Shown here one piece after another: positions 7,332-8,794 of a DNA stretch of 8,794 bases (positions are counted from its first letter, which is position 1; each line of letters opens with the position of its first letter). The stretch lies in the NCBI GenBank assembly GCA_001513505.1, contig LFTM01000158.1:1-8794 (forward strand), given 5' to 3'. The translations under genes were made by a program, and so were the position numbers. The notes under the pieces are model-generated. The model had not been told where the DNA came from, did not search any database, and saw only the letters and a list, made by a program, of their open reading frames with translations. Source of the DNA: Clostridiales bacterium DTU092 (GTDB lineage Bacteria > Bacillota > Clostridia > Caldicoprobacterales > Caldicoprobacteraceae).

Positions 7332-8297
7332 ATGATGATAGCCAGGGGGACGGAGTTAGCACATAGCAAGCCCGGAAAAAAGGGAATTTTTAATGAGATT
7401 TGGCGTCAAATCGATATACAGACCATGGTATGGCCTGGGATAATTTTTATGTTGATTTTTAATTATCTTCCCATGTATGGAGTGATCATTGCCTTTAAAA
7501 ATTTTGTTGTAACTTCAGGATTTCAAGGGTTTTTTACATCCAAATGGGTTGGTCTGAAACATTTTGCTGATTTTTTAACTGATCCTAATTTTTACACCGT
7601 TTTAAAAAATACATTGGGGATTAATATAATGGGTTTGATGATAAGGTTTCCAATTACCATTATATTTGCACTTTTTTTGAATGAGATAACAAACGATAAG
7701 TTTAAAAGGTTTACACAAACTGTATCATATCTTCCACATTTTCTTTCATGGGTTATTTATGGCGGACTGATTATAAAAATTCTTTCAGTTGAAACCGGAG
7801 CCGTAAATAATTATTTATTAAAATGGGGCATCATTGATGAACCAATATTTTTCCTGGGTGAACCCAAATATTTCTGGTCGATAGCAGTTATTAGTGCTTT
7901 GCTTAAAGAATTGGGGTGGAGCGCTATCCTTTATTTAGCGGCGATCGCAGGTGTGGACCAGGAATTATATGAAGCAGCAATTATTGACGGGGCAGGACGT
8001 TTCAAACGTATGTGGCACATAACCCTTCCGTCCATTTCAGGTACAATTGTAATATTACTCATATTTGCTATTAGTGGCATATTGAGTTCAGGATTTGATC
8101 AAATCTGGATGCTGCAAAATCCATTGAATGTTGATGCAAGCGAAGTTATTGATACTTATGTATACAAAGTGGGATTACAGCAAATGAGGTTTTCATACTC
8201 TACAGCTGTTGGATTGATGAGATCAGTTGTTGCGCTGATATTGCTATTGGGAGCTAATTTTGTTTCAAACAAAATAACAGAAAAAGGAATATTCTAG
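7332..8297 (+). CDS. LplB-type carbohydrate ABC transporter permease
   Basis: This 321-residue inner subunit of a sugar importer (CUT1 family, LplB/YteP-like) should pair with the next gene to form the channel. Six membrane helices are predicted, the first near residues 33-56. The MetI-type ATPase-contact loop is clear: the EAA motif begins at Glu214 (YEAAIIDGAG), with Gly220 and the closing ITLP (230-233). The segment WPGIIFMLIFNYLPMYG is typical of the LplB group, whose members import oligosaccharides such as pectin- or alginate-derived sugars. The next gene starts 13 bases after its stop, consistent with one operon. Neither a binding protein nor an ATPase is encoded in the window. In this family the ATPase is often a shared MsmX-type protein encoded elsewhere. 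The sugar cannot be predicted. Confidence 0.92.
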   Translation: MMIARGTELAHSKPGKKGIFNEIWRQIDIQTMVWPGIIFMLIFNYLPMYGVIIAFKNFVVTSGFQGFFTSKWVGLKHFADFLTDPNFYTVLKNTLGINIMGLMIRFPITIIFALFLNEITNDKFKRFTQTVSYLPHFLSWVIYGGLIIKILSVETGAVNNYLLKWGIIDEPIFFLGEPKYFWSIAVISALLKELGWSAILYLAAIAGVDQELYEAAIIDGAGRFKRMWHITLPSISGTIVILLIFAISGILSSGFDQIWMLQNPLNVDASEVIDTYVYKVGLQQMRFSYSTAVGLMRSVVALILLLGANFVSNKITEKGIF

Positions 8298-8310
8298 AAG
8301 GGGATTTATT

Positions 8311-8794
8311 ATGGTAAGGATAAAATCAAGAGAAGATATTATTTTTGACATCTTTAATACCATATTAATGCTAATTCTTATATTTCTAACCCTTTATCCT
8401 GTTTGGTTCTGTATCGTCGGTTCATTTAATGAAGGTTTGGACTATATGCGGGGCGGGGTTAATTTTTGGCCAAGGAAATTTACCCTTTCCAATTACCGGG
8501 TTGTATTGATGGAGCCAAGGATAAAGGATGCCTATAAAATAACGATACTGAGAACGATTATTGGAGTTATTACCCATGTTTTGTTTACTTCATTGTTTGC
8601 CTATGGTTTTTCCCGCAGGAACCTTATTGGCAAAAAGATTTATGGGACAATGGGAATTATAACAATGTTTTTTAGCGGAGGGTTGATTCCTTCATATTTG
8701 CTGTACAAATGGCTTAGGCTTCTGAATTCCTTCTGGGTGTATATTATTCCTGCTTTGTTCAACTTTTGGAATGTTATCATATTTCAATCGTTTT
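8311..8794 (+). CDS. YtcP/LplC-type carbohydrate ABC transporter permease (5' part, runs off the window)
   Basis: The frame is open from ATG 8311 to the window end and gives the first 161 residues of a protein usually about 290-300 long. The ribosome binding site AAGGGG lies 6 bases before ATG, and the gap from the previous gene is 13 bases. The first membrane helix spans about 13-34. The stretch FSGGLIPSYLLYKWLRLLNS (121-140), followed by FWVYIIPALF, is highly typical of the YtcP/LplC group, the usual partner of LplB-type permeases in CUT1 importers. The ATPase-contact EAA loop lies beyond the window edge, so it cannot be checked. Together with the preceding gene it should form the heterodimeric channel of an oligosaccharide importer. 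I expect the substrate-binding lipoprotein gene to follow it. Confidence 0.9.
   Translation, partial: MVRIKSREDIIFDIFNTILMLILIFLTLYPVWFCIVGSFNEGLDYMRGGVNFWPRKFTLSNYRVVLMEPRIKDAYKITILRTIIGVITHVLFTSLFAYGFSRRNLIGKKIYGTMGIITMFFSGGLIPSYLLYKWLRLLNSFWVYIIPALFNFWNVIIFQSF

Overview
The window looks like the chromosome of a Gram-positive, AT-rich member of the Bacillota, most likely a clostridium-type anaerobe. This rests on strong purine-rich ribosome binding sites, compact same-strand genes, a heterodimeric ABC exporter pair of Firmicutes type, and a YesM-type sensor kinase beside LplB/YtcP-type sugar permeases, a combination common in polysaccharide-degrading Clostridia and Paenibacillus. The species cannot be named from the sequence. 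All six genes lie on the + strand. I saw no tRNA, rRNA, insertion sequence, CRISPR array or phage gene.

Layout. Bases 1-60 hold a terminator-like hairpin, probably ending a gene to the left. Bases 174-3895 encode two ABC half-transporters 20 bases apart that together should form one exporter: the first has an intact LSGGQ signature but a degenerate Walker B, and the second has an intact Walker B but a degenerate signature. A mannose-6-phosphate isomerase-like gene (3942-5030) follows after 46 bases with no terminator visible, so it may share the transcript. A strong hairpin at 5082-5106 closes this block.

After an AT-rich gap of about 240 bases comes a membrane sensor histidine kinase of the YesM family (5349-7148), with no response regulator next to it. 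A gap of about 180 bases with two hairpins separates it from two sugar ABC permeases: an LplB-type gene (7332-8297) and the 5' part of a YtcP/LplC-type gene (8311 to the window end). The substrate-binding protein, any glycoside hydrolases and the response regulator, if present, must lie beyond the right edge.

How the parts may work together. The right half reads as the start of an oligosaccharide uptake locus, with a surface sensor beside the two membrane subunits of an importer that normally needs a lipoprotein binding protein and a shared MsmX-type ATPase encoded elsewhere. The left half is an exporter plus a sugar-phosphate isomerase, and any functional tie between those two is only suggested by proximity. 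The families are all known. The points worth a second look are the reciprocal ATPase-site asymmetry, the unpaired kinase, a possible active-site substitution in the isomerase, and the hairpins and palindromes in the two gaps. I did not find a convincing undescribed system.
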